Positions 15,320 to 25,600 of a stretch of DNA of 64,000 nt are shown in pieces (position 1 is the first letter of the stretch; each line of letters opens with the position of its first letter). This DNA is from Prevotellaceae bacterium. Lineage in GTDB: Bacteria > Bacteroidota > Bacteroidia > Bacteroidales > UBA932. Where the stretch lies: NCBI GenBank assembly GCA_031289415.1, contig JAITPN010000014.1, positions 26,776 through 90,775 on the forward strand, given 5' to 3'. The notes under the pieces are model-generated. The model worked only from the letters and a program-made list of their open reading frames with translations. It made no database searches and was not told the DNA's origin. A program made the translations under genes and the position numbers.

Positions 15320-16758
15320 GATTCGGAAGTTGTTGAAATGTCATTGTTTTTATATCGTGCATAAAGCGCTTTGATGCGTTTGTCCTTTACGGCTTCGGGG
15401 CATATTGTCAAAAAATCGTCGGAATCGGTTTCGCCGCTTAATTTCAATGCCTGTTCAAGCGATGCAAGGCATGATTTTTTATCTTTTAAAATATAATACA
15501 AGGCAGCCTTGCGGAAGAAAACCACTACTTTGTGCGGATTGTGCACGTGGGCTTCGTCCAATACACCCAACGCTCCGCGTAAGTCGGTGCTTCCGACCAG
15601 CTCCGACACAATAAGCCACGATTCAATGTCGTACGGATCGAGTTCGGCAGACCGCCGGAACGCCATCAGCGCCACGTCGTCGGCATTGATGCGCAGCATA
15701 AGTACGCCCATGCCGTAAAAGTATTCCGCTTTGGGTTTGATACATATAGCGCGGTGCAGACATTCAAGCGCCGCATCATAGTGCGTGCGGTCTATCATAA
15801 TCAATCCTTTGCCGTAGTACGCATCGGCACATTCAGGGTCAATTTTAATAGCCGACATATAATATTTCAACGCTTTGGCTGGCGCGTTGATGTTTTCATA
15901 ACATTCGGCTATGGCGCACAACGCTTGCGCATTGTTGATGTCGAACTGCATGTATTCTTTGAACGATTCAATCGCATCGCTGAAACGTTCAAGTTCAATC
16001 AGGGTAGCCGCACGGTTGTATAGCGCCGATGAATTTTGCGGATTGACGGCAATAGCAAAATCAAATGCCTGCAACGCTTCTTCGTACCTTTCATGGCTGT
16101 TGTGCACGTTGCCGAGGTTGTACCACGCCGCATCGCTGAACGGATTGACGGCGATGCAATCGTTGTAGTATTGTATGGCGGTTTGCGAATCGCCCAAACG
16201 GTCGTAGCAGTAGGCTATATCGTTCAATGCCTGCTCATGCTCGGGATTGTTGTCTATAATTTTTTTGAAACAATGTATGGCAAGCTTGTATTCTTTTACG
16301 TCAATCCAATCGCCTGCCGAGATGAAACATTTCCATTCCCTTTCCTCGTCGTCGTCTTCCGCCTGCCATCCTTTTTCGAAACATTCGTTTGCCGCATTAA
16401 AATTACCAAGTTTGACATACGCCCGCCCTTTCAGAAACAGTACGTCGCCGCTGCATCCATCCATTTGTTCAGCCGTTTGCAGTATTTGCAAAGCCCGCGA
16501 AGCGTCGCCTTTCACAATAAGGATGTCGGCATGGCGCAACTTTAAGTCGGTGGAGTAGGGGTATTGCTTGCTTGCCCTATCAACTGCCGTTATCGCTTCT
16601 ACCGATTTGTTGATGTTGAGATAATGGTCAATAATAGCTTCAAATTCTTCTTCATCAAAGTAATCTTTCGACCGCTTTTGCACCGCATTCTCATACCGCC
16701 GGATTAAATCAACGGTTTCCGCATCGGGCTCGTATTCTATGAAATTATGGTTATTCAA
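15316..16758 (-). CDS. Tetratricopeptide-repeat protein
   Basis: 480 residues with about ten TPR units (for example AWYNLGNVHNSHERYEEALQ and ADAYYGKGLIMIDRTHYDAAL). There is no signal peptide, so it is cytoplasmic. TPR arrays bind partner proteins. The gene lies between DUF6913 (6-bp gap) and GT2 (4-bp overlap) in an operon headed by phosphofructokinase; the partner is unknown. Confidence 0.85.
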   Translation of the reverse strand: MNNHNFIEYEPDAETVDLIRRYENAVQKRSKDYFDEEEFEAIIDHYLNINKSVEAITAVDRASKQYPYSTDLKLRHADILIVKGDASRALQILQTAEQMDGCSGDVLFLKGRAYVKLGNFNAANECFEKGWQAEDDDEEREWKCFISAGDWIDVKEYKLAIHCFKKIIDNNPEHEQALNDIAYCYDRLGDSQTAIQYYNDCIAVNPFSDAAWYNLGNVHNSHERYEEALQAFDFAIAVNPQNSSALYNRAATLIELERFSDAIESFKEYMQFDINNAQALCAIAECYENINAPAKALKYYMSAIKIDPECADAYYGKGLIMIDRTHYDAALECLHRAICIKPKAEYFYGMGVLMLRINADDVALMAFRRSAELDPYDIESWLIVSELVGSTDLRGALGVLDEAHVHNPHKVVVFFRKAALYYILKDKKSCLASLEQALKLSGETDSDDFLTICPEAVKDKRIKALYARYKNNDISTTSES

Positions 16759-16764
16759 TACTTG

Positions 16765-17307
16765 TCAATCGTTTTTCATATCTATGGTAACCATATAATG
16801 GTTTAGCTGTTCGACAAACGAATATGCGTCTGTGTTGCCGCCGGGCAGCGATAGTACGAAGTCGTACGGATTGCCGGCATACGCCCACCGCCCCACTTTC
16901 ATTTTCGCCTCCGAAAGGGCGGCGATGTATTGCATCACATGTATGTCGTTTAACATAAAATCAATACATATATCAAACGGCGTGTGCATAAACGCCAAAG
17001 CAGCTTCGGATAGCGGACGTCCGACCCAACTGACTTCCCAATTACAAAAAATCGGCAGCAGCGAGGCGGGGAAATTCAAAGGCATGGCTTTGCTATCGCA
17101 GTAACACAGCGTTTTCACTTCAATACCGCGTGATGCAAAAAAACCGGTAAGCTGCCCTACGGCTTCACCAACTACGGTGTCATAAGGGAATAATATACCT
17201 ATTGTCTTTGCCGTATTGAAATTGGAAAACACTTTTTTACAAGGCGATACCCTTTCGCGTTTTTTCAAATCGCGCTTTAACACAAATCGTTTCAGTGCAT
17301 TGAACAT
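16765..17307 (-). CDS. Conserved Bacteroidota protein of the DUF6913 type
   Basis: 180 residues, no signal peptide or membrane span. Visible conserved-looking features are IGILFPYD near 37 and the central FDICIDFML, ending with LNHYMVTIDMKND. I recognise the family only as an uncharacterised Bacteroidota protein (DUF6913 by memory). It sits 9 bp after pfp and 6 bp before the TPR gene, so it is part of the operon. Confidence 0.7.
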   Translation of the reverse strand: MFNALKRFVLKRDLKKRERVSPCKKVFSNFNTAKTIGILFPYDTVVGEAVGQLTGFFASRGIEVKTLCYCDSKAMPLNFPASLLPIFCNWEVSWVGRPLSEAALAFMHTPFDICIDFMLNDIHVMQYIAALSEAKMKVGRWAYAGNPYDFVLSLPGGNTDAYSFVEQLNHYMVTIDMKND

Positions 17308-17316
17308 AGCGGACTT

Positions 17317-18549
17317 TTACCATTTTAATATTTTATACAAATCGTATGCTTCAGGGTCGCTTACATATTTTTTAGCCGCTTCATAATCGTCCGGCGTGAT
17401 AAAGTGCATCATGTTAAGCAACGTAGCTTGTATGCTTTCGCTTTGAATATCCACCAAGCGCGGCGGTATTTTACCTGTTTGCGGGTCTTGCAGGTCTTTC
17501 AGAAAAAGCGGATTGATGTTCCCTTTGGCGTCTATATACACCATACAGCCTGTGTGGTTCGACGCGAAGAGCTTATATACGCCCAAACCCAGCGAGGTAC
17601 AATATTGCAGGTCGTAAGCAATGGGCGTGTCGCAACGCACCTCGTAGCCTATTTCCACAGGGCGACCTTTTATATTCAGTCCTATTTTTTTAAGTTTGAC
17701 GTCAATCAGTTCATTGAACATCGTCGATTTGCTTACTTTTCCCAATTCGGGATGTCCGTGCGAGTCGTAAGTGAATTGTATGCCCGATTTCTCGATTTCC
17801 TCGTCGCTCAACTTGTGGAATACGCCTTCAGAAATCATGATTGCGCCGTAGTCGATACCCAAGAGTTTCCGTTTAATCATGGACGATACCGCAAGATTTA
17901 CGATTTTTTCAATCGTAATCGTAGATTTATTGAACATTTCGGGGATAATAATCATCGGATAATGGCAGGCTGCGCCGATGCCGAATGCCAGATGCCCCGC
18001 CGAGCGTCCCATAGCCGCCACCACAAACCAGTTGCGGCTTGTACGCGCGTCTTCATACACCACGCGCCCGATGGCTGCCCCGCCCTGCTTTGCCGATTCG
18101 TAGCCGAACGTGGGCGTATTGTCGGGCAACGGCAGGTCGTTGTCAATCGTTTTAGGCACGTGAATGTTGGCTATCGGATACTTTTGGTCTTGGAGGAATT
18201 TAGCCACGCGGTTAGCCGTTGACGCCGTATCGTCGCCGCCTACGGTTACCAGCAGTTTTACGTTGTTTTCCGTAAACAGTTTGAGATTGAAACGTTTTTG
18301 GAAATCTTCATCGGTAGGCTTGTAACGGCTCATGATCAGTGTCGAGCCGCCGCGGTTAAACATCGCATCGGCAAGACCGAAGTCTATGTCCGTCGTTTCG
18401 GGCGTGGGCGTAAAAAGGCTGCTGTAGCCCTGATGCAGCCCGATAACCCGGTATCCTTTACTTAAAAATACTTTGGCTACGCTGCCTACGACGGTATTCA
18501 TGCCGGGAGCCGGACCGCCGCCTGTCAATATTGCAATTGCTTCTTTCAT
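17317..18549 (-). CDS. pfp: Pyrophosphate-dependent 6-phosphofructokinase
   Basis: 410 residues with the PFK fold: GGGPAPGMN at 10-18, GGDDT at 104-108, PKTIDNDLP at 132-140 and AAMGRSAGHLA. The GGDD form (second Asp instead of Gly) is the diagnostic change for pyrophosphate rather than ATP as phosphoryl donor. It interconverts fructose 6-phosphate and fructose 1,6-bisphosphate reversibly. The aldolase gene fba, the next glycolytic step, is divergent 307 bp away. First gene of the pfp-DUF6913-TPR-GT2-mtaB operon. Confidence 0.92.
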   Translation of the reverse strand: MKEAIAILTGGGPAPGMNTVVGSVAKVFLSKGYRVIGLHQGYSSLFTPTPETTDIDFGLADAMFNRGGSTLIMSRYKPTDEDFQKRFNLKLFTENNVKLLVTVGGDDTASTANRVAKFLQDQKYPIANIHVPKTIDNDLPLPDNTPTFGYESAKQGGAAIGRVVYEDARTSRNWFVVAAMGRSAGHLAFGIGAACHYPMIIIPEMFNKSTITIEKIVNLAVSSMIKRKLLGIDYGAIMISEGVFHKLSDEEIEKSGIQFTYDSHGHPELGKVSKSTMFNELIDVKLKKIGLNIKGRPVEIGYEVRCDTPIAYDLQYCTSLGLGVYKLFASNHTGCMVYIDAKGNINPLFLKDLQDPQTGKIPPRLVDIQSESIQATLLNMMHFITPDDYEAAKKYVSDPEAYDLYKILKW

Positions 18550-18594
18550 AAAAAATTAATAGTTAAAAATAGATACATTTCTTTAATGACGGCG

Positions 18595-18602
18595 CAAATT
18601 TA
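18595..18602 (-). promoter_or_regulatory. -7 box (TAAATTTG) for the pfp operon
   Basis: Minus-strand TAAATTTG, 45 bp before the pfp ATG. Confidence 0.55.
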
Positions 18603-18656
18603 CAAAAAACTATTCAGGCAAACTCGTTTCTTTTACAATTTTTATGAACAACAATA

Positions 18657-18696
18657 TGAAAGGTGAAGCATAAAGCATGAAATGTAAAGTGAATAG
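18657..18696. repeat. Heptad repeat, single decayed arm, locus C
   Basis: GGTGAAG, CATAAAG, CATGAAA, TGTAAAG, TGAATAG: five 7-bp units in phase, more degenerate than the other loci and without an opposite arm. Confidence 0.6.
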
Positions 18697-18808
18697 ACGC
18701 GTGTATGTGAATCGTAATCTCTCAAGCCGACAGGCTGCTGTCTGAAGAAAATGCGGCTAAAACGCCTTGAGGAAATCCGGCGCATTTGTCTATTTTTGAA
18801 ATTATGCG

Positions 18809-18816
18809 TATCTTCG
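18809..18816 (+). promoter_or_regulatory. Probable -7 box (TATCTTCG) for fba
   Basis: One mismatch from TAnnTTTG, 40 bp before the fba ATG. Confidence 0.4.
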
Positions 18817-18856
18817 CGGCTTCTTATTTTGTATTATTTTAATTTTTTTAACAGAT

Positions 18857-19819
18857 ATGACAAATTACAAAGAACTTGGATTGGTGAACTCGCGCGAGTT
18901 ATTTGCCAAAGCAATTAAAGGCGGTTATGCCATTCCGGCATTCAATTTTAACAATATGGAACAATTGCAGGCGATTGTTTCGGCTTGTGTGGAAACCAAA
19001 TCGCCGGTTATCCTGCAAGTATCGAGCGGTGCACGCAAGTATGCCAATCAAACGCTGTTGCGCTACATGGCGCAGGGCGCGGTAGAATATGCCAAGGAAC
19101 TCGGTTTGAACATTCCCATCGTGTTGCACCTTGACCATGGCGATACTTTTGAGTTGTGCAAATCGTGTATCGAATACGGCTTTTCGTCGGTGATGATTGA
19201 CGGCTCGCACCATGATTATAACAAAAACGTGGAACTGACGGCGCAGGTGGTAGAATATGCCCACAAATTCGACGTAACCGTCGAAGGCGAACTCGGCGTT
19301 CTTGCCGGCATTGAAGACGACGTGAAAGCTGAACAGCACACCTATACGCAACCCGAAGAAGTAGAAGATTTTGTAAAGAAAACAGGCGTTGATTCGCTCG
19401 CCATTTCTATCGGCACGTCGCACGGCGCGTTCAAATTCAAACCGGGGCAAAAACCTGAAATCAGGTTAGACATTTTGTCTGAAATCGAACAACGCATCCC
19501 CGGATTCCCGATTGTACTGCACGGCGCATCAAGCGTACCGCAGGACATTGTAGCGGAAATCAACCAATATGGCGGTAAACTGAAAGATTCTATCGGTATT
19601 CCCGAAGACCAGCTGCGCGCTGCCGCAAAATCGGCTGTGTGCAAAATAAATATTGACAGCGACGGACGTTTGGCAATGACGGCAGGCGTACGCAAGGTGT
19701 TCATCGAACATCCCGAAGAGTTTGACCCCCGCAAGTATCTCGGTCCTGCCCGTGATAAACTGAAACAACTCTATATGCACAAGGTTACAAATGTGCTGGG
19801 GAGCGACAATAAAGCGTAA
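18857..19819 (+). CDS. fba: Class II fructose-bisphosphate aldolase
   Basis: 320 residues. Class II zinc aldolase features: AFNFNNMEQLQAI at 29-41, LHLDHGD at 90-96 with catalytic Asp and Zn-binding His, VEGELGVLAGIEDD, ISIGTSHGAFK, LHGASSVP and KINIDSD. It splits fructose 1,6-bisphosphate to triose phosphates and acts right after Pfp, whose gene is divergent. A strong terminator follows. Confidence 0.95.
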   Translation: MTNYKELGLVNSRELFAKAIKGGYAIPAFNFNNMEQLQAIVSACVETKSPVILQVSSGARKYANQTLLRYMAQGAVEYAKELGLNIPIVLHLDHGDTFELCKSCIEYGFSSVMIDGSHHDYNKNVELTAQVVEYAHKFDVTVEGELGVLAGIEDDVKAEQHTYTQPEEVEDFVKKTGVDSLAISIGTSHGAFKFKPGQKPEIRLDILSEIEQRIPGFPIVLHGASSVPQDIVAEINQYGGKLKDSIGIPEDQLRAAAKSAVCKINIDSDGRLAMTAGVRKVFIEHPEEFDPRKYLGPARDKLKQLYMHKVTNVLGSDNKA

Positions 19820-19857
19820 ATTTGATTGTACTTTAAATATTTTTTTTATTTGTTGGG

Positions 19858-19891
19858 AAAGACTGTTCTGTAAAAGGGACGGTCTTTTTTT
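19858..19891 (+). terminator. Rho-independent terminator of fba
   Basis: AAAGACTGTTC pairs with GGGACGGTCTTT over 11 positions (including G-T pairs) and is followed by a run of T. It stands between convergent fba and ftsY. Confidence 0.85.
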
Positions 19892-19914
19892 GTTTCGCGT
19901 CTGCCTTTATCGGG

Positions 19915-20850
19915 TTATTCCCCGAACAAAGTTTCCACAAAAGCAGCAGGCTCAAATACCTGCAAATCATCAATACCTTCGCCGACGCCAATAAACTTCA
20001 CAGGTATTTGAAATTTATCGGCAATGCCAAGCACCACGCCGCCTTTTGCCGTGCCGTCAAGTTTGGTAACCGCAAGTGCCGTAACGTCGGTAGCTTTGGT
20101 GAACGCCTCGGCTTGCTGAAAAGCGTTCTGTCCGGTTGAGCCGTCAAGCACCAGCAATACTTCGTGAGGTGCGTCGGGGATTACTTTGCGCATCACGTTG
20201 CGGATTTTCGTCAATTCGTTCATCAGGTTCACTTTGTTGTGCAAACGACCTGCCGTATCAATCAATACCACGTCCACGTTGTTGGCTACAGCCGACGACA
20301 CGGTGTCGAATGCTACCGAAGCAGAGTCCGCGCCCATTTTTTGCTTCACAATACCTGCGCCGGAACGTTCGCTCCACACCGTAAGTTGGTCAACCGCAGC
20401 GGCACGGAACGTATCGGCAGCGCCCAGCAGCACTTTTTTTCCCTCGTGGGTTAATTGCGCCGCAAGTTTGCCTATGGTGGTGGTTTTTCCTACGCCATTT
20501 ACGCCTACAACCATTACCACATAAGGCTTTTTTCCGAAATTAAAAGTTTCGACAACCGTGCGGTTTGCCGTGAGTAGCGTTGCCGTTTCGTCGCGTAATA
20601 TGGCGTGGAGTTCGGCGGCGTTCATATACTTGTCGCGCGCCACCCTTTTTTCGAGCCGTTCAATGATTTTCAATGTGGTATCAACCCCTACATCGGCTGT
20701 AATCAACGCTTCTTCGAGGTTGTCAAGTACGTCGTCGTCCACTTTTGACTTTCCGGCAATGCTGCGCGAAATCTTTTCGAAAAGACTGCGTTTGGTCTTT
20801 TCCAGCCCTTTGTCGAGTGTGTCTTTGTTCTTTTTTGTAAAAAATCCCAT
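19915..20850 (-). CDS. ftsY: Signal recognition particle receptor FtsY
   Basis: 311 residues. A short charged N-terminus and the NG domain: helical N region ~25-95, P-loop GVNGVGKTT at 116-124, DTFRAAA, DTAGR, TKLDG and a final GEGIDDLQVFEP. It is the GTPase that docks SRP-ribosome complexes at the inner membrane. It follows the ribosomal-protein cluster but is separated from it by a terminator hairpin at 20875-20904, so it is expressed by read-through or by a promoter I cannot identify. Confidence 0.95.
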   Translation of the reverse strand: MGFFTKKNKDTLDKGLEKTKRSLFEKISRSIAGKSKVDDDVLDNLEEALITADVGVDTTLKIIERLEKRVARDKYMNAAELHAILRDETATLLTANRTVVETFNFGKKPYVVMVVGVNGVGKTTTIGKLAAQLTHEGKKVLLGAADTFRAAAVDQLTVWSERSGAGIVKQKMGADSASVAFDTVSSAVANNVDVVLIDTAGRLHNKVNLMNELTKIRNVMRKVIPDAPHEVLLVLDGSTGQNAFQQAEAFTKATDVTALAVTKLDGTAKGGVVLGIADKFQIPVKFIGVGEGIDDLQVFEPAAFVETLFGE

Positions 20851-20874
20851 GCCGAAAAAATTTTATATAAAACT

Positions 20875-20904
20875 AAAAAAGCTCCTTTTTGCGGGAGCTT
20901 TTTT
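20875..20904 (-). terminator. Terminator between DUF4295 and ftsY
   Basis: AAAAAAGCTCC pairs with GGGAGCTTTTTT around a short loop, with T-tracts on both strands. It lies 21 bp after the DUF4295 stop and 24 bp before the ftsY ATG. Confidence 0.8.
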
Positions 20905-20925
20905 GTATGTCATCCGATTCAAGAA

Positions 20926-21084
20926 TTACTTTTTCGCAAAAAAGTTTTTCACTTCTTCGGTCGGAATCATTTCTTCTTGAAACGCGTATGAACCTGAACG
21001 TTCAGAGCGAACCATACGAATACACTTCACGGTGTTTTTATTATCACCGGCTTTACGCAATGTTGCAACTACTTTCTTTGCCAT
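20926..21084 (-). CDS. DUF4295 small protein
   Basis: 52 residues: starts MAKKVVATLRKAGDNK, then the basic stretch CIRMVRSERSGSYAF, and ends EEVKNFFAKK. It lies between rpmG (14 bp away) and ftsY. In Bacteroidota this tiny Lys/Arg-rich protein follows rpmB-rpmG, which suggests a ribosome-associated role. Function is unproven; position and composition fully match the family. Confidence 0.9.
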   Translation of the reverse strand: MAKKVVATLRKAGDNKNTVKCIRMVRSERSGSYAFQEEMIPTEEVKNFFAKK

Positions 21085-21098
21085 AGTTTAAACGATTT

Positions 21099-21281
21099 TT
21101 ATTTAATTTCCCTATGCAGGGTTACTTTTTTCATAAATGGATTATACTTCTTACGTTCAAGACGTGCAGTAGTATTTTTTTTGTTCTTCGTGGTAATGTA
21201 ACGCGACATACCCGCAACGCCTGCTTCGCGTTGTTCCGTACATTCTAAAATGACTTGTACCCTGTTTCCTTTCTTTGCCAT
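21099..21281 (-). CDS. rpmG: 50S ribosomal protein L33
   Basis: 60 residues beginning [17 protein letters not shown], with [14 protein letters not shown] and the final LHREIK typical of bL33. The zinc-binding Cys pairs are absent, so this is a C-minus form: only one Cys in LECTE. It follows rpmB with an 11-bp gap and precedes DUF4295. Confidence 0.95.
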   Translation of the reverse strand: MAKKGNRVQVILECTEQREAGVAGMSRYITTKNKKNTTARLERKKYNPFMKKVTLHREIK

Positions 21282-21292
21282 AAATTCAGCGC

Positions 21293-21535
21293 TTAATAAA
21301 TATTAACAAATCCCGCAGCTTTTGCATCTTTCAGGGCGGTGTGTAAACCTTTTTTGCGAATGGTGCGGATACCAGCCGCAGATACTTTTAACGTAACAAA
21401 ACGATGCTCTTCTTCCGACCAAAAACGTTTAGTTTTAAGATTCGGAGCAAATTCTCGCTTCGTACGACGTTTTGAGTGCGATACGTTATTACCTACCATC
21501 CTCTTTTTTCCGGTAATCTGACAAATTCTTGACAT
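21293..21535 (-). CDS. rpmB: 50S ribosomal protein L28
   Basis: 80 residues: [27 protein letters not shown] and [17 protein letters not shown] (here [14 protein letters not shown]) identify bL28. First gene of rpmB-rpmG-DUF4295. A near-consensus -7 box (GACATTTG, 21584-21591 minus) lies 49 bp upstream. Confidence 0.95.
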   Translation of the reverse strand: MSRICQITGKKRMVGNNVSHSKRRTKREFAPNLKTKRFWSEEEHRFVTLKVSAAGIRTIRKKGLHTALKDAKAAGFVNIY

Positions 21536-21674
21536 AACCTTTCTTTAAATTTATTTACTTATCCCTTGTTTAATTTGGGGCTGCAAATGTCGGTAAAAAT
21601 TTTGTAATCTGCAAAATAATTTGGCACTTTTTTTTTATTTCGTTCAAAATAAATACTTTAAAAAGCCGGATAAA

Positions 21675-22634
21675 TTACTTTGCCGTTTTGGTAATATTTT
21701 CACGCATATCCGTGTCGGCTTGTATATTACGCATCTTGTAATAGTCCATGATGCCGAGATTGCCGTTGCGGAAAGCTTCGGCTATAGCCATCGGGATTTG
21801 AGCTTCGGCTTCAATCACTTTGGCGCGTGCTTCCTGCGCTTTAGCTTTCATTTCCTGTTCGGTAGCCACCGCCATAGCGCGTTTTTCTTCGGCGCGGGCT
21901 TGTGCGATGTTTTTATCGGCATTTGCCTGATCCATTTGCAATACAGCGCCGATGTTACGTCCGATGTCGATGTCGGCAATGTCAATGGAGAGGATTTCGA
22001 ATGCCGTACCGGCGTCAAGCCCTTTGTCGAGCACTACGCGCGAGATAGAATCGGGGTTTTCGAGCACACGTTCGTGCGAATCGGCAGAGCCGATGCTCGA
22101 TACGATGCCTTCGCCCACACGCGCAAGAATGGTTTCTTCGCCTGCACCTCCTACAAGTTGCTTGATGTTGGCACGTACCGTAACCCGCGCTTTTGCAATC
22201 AGCTGAATACCGTTTTTTGCCACAGCGGTAACAGGCGGCGTGTTAATCACCTTCGGGTTTACCGACATTTGCACGGCTTCAAACACGTCGCGCCCTGCAA
22301 GGTCAATGGCGGCAGCCATTTTGAAGTCGAGCGAAATGTTGGCTTTGTCGGCTGAAATGAGCGCATTCACTACTTTCGGCACGTTGCCTTTTGCAAGAAA
22401 ATGGGCTTCCAACGCATTGGCGTCTAATTTCAAACCGGCTTTTGTACCGGTAATCATTGCCATTACGATAGTGCTGGGCGGCACTTTCCGCCAACGCATC
22501 AACACCAACTGGAGCAGCGACATGCGCACGCCCGAAATCAACGCCTGAAACCACAGGGTGATAGGAAAAAAATACAGCAGGATAAAAAAACCGACTATCG
22601 ATATTCCCGCCCAAATAAGAACTATTGTGTCCAT
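21675..22634 (-). CDS. floA: Flotillin-like protein FloA
   Basis: 319 residues. An N-terminal membrane hairpin (~5-30) is followed by an SPFH-type domain ([28 protein letters not shown]) and a long Ala/Glu-rich coiled coil (~235-290). It organises membrane microdomains facing the cytoplasm. It starts 37 bp after dnaE in the same direction, so co-transcription is likely. Confidence 0.93.
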   Translation of the reverse strand: MDTIVLIWAGISIVGFFILLYFFPITLWFQALISGVRMSLLQLVLMRWRKVPPSTIVMAMITGTKAGLKLDANALEAHFLAKGNVPKVVNALISADKANISLDFKMAAAIDLAGRDVFEAVQMSVNPKVINTPPVTAVAKNGIQLIAKARVTVRANIKQLVGGAGEETILARVGEGIVSSIGSADSHERVLENPDSISRVVLDKGLDAGTAFEILSIDIADIDIGRNIGAVLQMDQANADKNIAQARAEEKRAMAVATEQEMKAKAQEARAKVIEAEAQIPMAIAEAFRNGNLGIMDYYKMRNIQADTDMRENITKTAK

Positions 22635-22671
22635 AATTTTAAAAGTATTAAGTTAATATATAAGTACATAT

Positions 22672-25600
22672 TTAATTCAGTTGAATTTTTATATTTTCAC
22701 GTTCAAAAAACGACAACAAAGGCTCTACAAGCGTAACGCGGTGGCTGCGCGAAAACACTTCCGTAGAAATCTTGTTGCGTGCATCAAGCAGCTGCATCCG
22801 CACTTCTGTGTTGCCTTTATATTCCGCAAGCTGCAAAGTAAGGTCGCTCACAAACGACGACGTGAGTTCCGTTACCGGAATAGCCAGCGTAACGGCTTTA
22901 ATATCGTTTTTTGCGTTCGACAGCAAGTTGATTGACTGGAGGCGCGCTTCCCATTCGGCAGGTCGCATATCGCCCGGTCGCCGCCAGCTTTCTTGTATTT
23001 TGCAACGTACGAGTACCGGAATGTTTTCCTTAAAATAATTCAGGTGGTTTTCATAATCTTTTCCAAACAACGAAAACTCATAACTTCCCGAATAATCTTC
23101 AACCGTCAGCCTGCCCCAGTCCTTGCCCTGCTTAGACGTGCCTTGCTTAACCGCTATAATAATGCCGGCTATCGACACCGTGCGGTTCTCCATTTTGCTC
23201 CACAGCTGTTCGCGTTTTTTCAGGTCTTTTGCTTCTTCTATGTCTTCCTCGGTCAGTTCGTCGTCGATAGTAATTTGCGGTTCAAAGTCCTGTTCGTCGT
23301 CCGCGTATGCTTGTGATTTTGGATGTTTCCATTCAATAAAGTCGTTAATATCCTGTATGATATTCGTGGCGAAATGTTCCACTTCAAAACGGTAGGTATC
23401 CAACGGATGCGCCGAGAGGTACATGCCTATCAACTCCTGTTCTTTTTTCAGCAACTCCCAAAGGTTTACATCCGGCGCTTTAGGGATTTTCGGCTTTTTC
23501 ACTTCTACCGCATCTCCGCCGCCGAAAAGCGAGTTGGTATTTTGCGTTTTATCTGCCTGCACTTTCGTGCCGTAGCGCAGCAAACTGTCGATAAACGACT
23601 CGTTTTCGCCGTCAACAGCAAGGAATTGCGAGCGGGTTACGTCCTTAAACCGGTCGAAAGCGCCGGCAAAGACCATCGCTTCTAAGCTGCGTTTATTCAC
23701 AGCCGTAAGGTTTATCCGTTCCACAAAATCGAAAATAGACGTAAACAAGCCGTTGTCGTTGCGTTCTTTGGCTATGACGTCCACAGCGTTAGTCCCCACG
23801 TTTTTGATAGCGGCAAGTCCGAAGCGGATATTCCCCTCGCTGTTCACCGTAAACTTACGGTAGCTTTCGTTAATATCGGGGACAAGCACTTCAATCCCCA
23901 TGTGTTTACACTCGTCCATGAGCACCGTAATGCCGTCGATGTTGCCAAGATTCATGCTAAGCACAGCCGCCATGTATTCCGCCGGATAATTGGCTTTGAG
24001 GTACGCGGTTTGATAACCCACCCACGCATAGCACACCGAGTGCGATTTGTTGAACGCATACTGGGCAAAGGCTTCCCAATCGCTCCATACCTTTTCGCAT
24101 ACTTTTTCATCGTGTCCGTTCGCGGTAGCGCCTTTTATAAAGTCGCCCTTCATTTTGTCGAGCGTCGTGCGTTGCTTTTTCCCCATGGCTTTGCGGAGCG
24201 TGTCGGCTTCGCCGCGCGTGAAGTTCGCAAGCTTCCGCGACAGCAGCATCACCTGTTCCTGATAGACGGTTACGCCGTACGTGTCGCGCAATATTTCTTC
24301 CATTTCGGGAAGGTCGTATTCAATCTTTCTGCGTCCGTGCTTGCGTTCTACGAAGTCGGGGATATAGTCCATCGGACCCGGGCGGTAGAGCGCATTCATG
24401 GCGATAAGGTCTTCAAACGTGCTGGGGCGCAAGGCGCGCAGCCATTTGCGCATGCCCGCCGATTCAAACTGGAACGTCGCCACCGAATCGCCGCGGCTAA
24501 ACAGTTCGTACGTTTTTTCATCGTCTATCGGAATGGCGTTAATGTCCACCTCAATGCCGCGCCGCAGCTTGATGTTGTGCACCGCTTCTTTCAGGATAGA
24601 CAACGTGCGCAGCCCGAGAAAGTCCATTTTGAGCAAGCCCACGTCTTCGATGCACGAGCCTTCATACTGGCTTACCCATATATCTTCGCCCGTATCTTTA
24701 TCTTTTGAAATACTGATAGGGATATAGTCCGTAAGGTTGCTGCGCCCGATGATGATGGCGCAGGCATGTACGCCGATGTTGCGGACAGACCCTTCGAGCT
24801 TGTCGGCATACTTCAGTATATTTTGCACAGCAGGGTCGGCGCTTCTTTTCGCTTCCTGAAATTCGGCGATATGCTCCATACAATTTTTTACGGTAATCGG
24901 CAGGTCTTTATTCTCTTTATCTTTCTTATCCCACCGCGCCGGCACGGCTTTCGACAAGCGGGTGGCTTCGGCGAGCGGCATCTTTTCAATCCTTGCCACG
25001 TCGCGGATAGCGGTTTTGGCAGCCATCGTACCGAACGTTACTACGTGCGAAATATGGTCTTTGCCGTATTTTTCTTCCACATACGTAAACACTTTCGAGC
25101 GTTCTTCGTCATCAAAATCAATATCAATATCGGGCATCGAAATGCGGTCGGGATTGAGGAACCGCTCAAACAGCAGCCCGTACTTCAGCGGGTCGATGCT
25201 CGTGATGCCCAAACAGTAAGCTACCACCGAACCGGCAGCCGACCCGCGCCCCGGACCTACCCACACGCCCATGCCGCGCGCCGCCTGTATGAAATCCTGC
25301 ACTATCAGGAAATAGCCGGGAAAACCCATATTCTTTATCGTATCCAACTCAAAGTCGATGCGCTCTTTTATCTCTGCCGGAAAGTTGGGATAACGCGCTT
25401 CCGCTCCCTTAAATGCAAGGTCGTGCAAATACGCATTATCGTCGGCATAGCCTTCGGGCAGCGGGAAAACCGGCATAATCGGACTGCTGTTGATGCTATA
25501 CGTTTCCACCTTTCCGGCTACTTCCAGCGTATTCGCAATCGCTTCGGGCACATCGTGAAAAATAGCCTGCATCTCAGCCTGCGTTTTCATAAACTCCTGC

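Larger units (their letters stand above)
18550..18856. other. Divergent pfp/fba intergenic region
   Basis: 307 bp without a gene. It contains the pfp promoter box (18595-18602), a one-armed heptad repeat (18657-18696), a weak hairpin-prone patch around 18730-18785 (CTCAAG ... CTTGAG ends, inner GACAG/CTGTC), and a probable fba box at 18809-18816. Confidence 0.6.
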
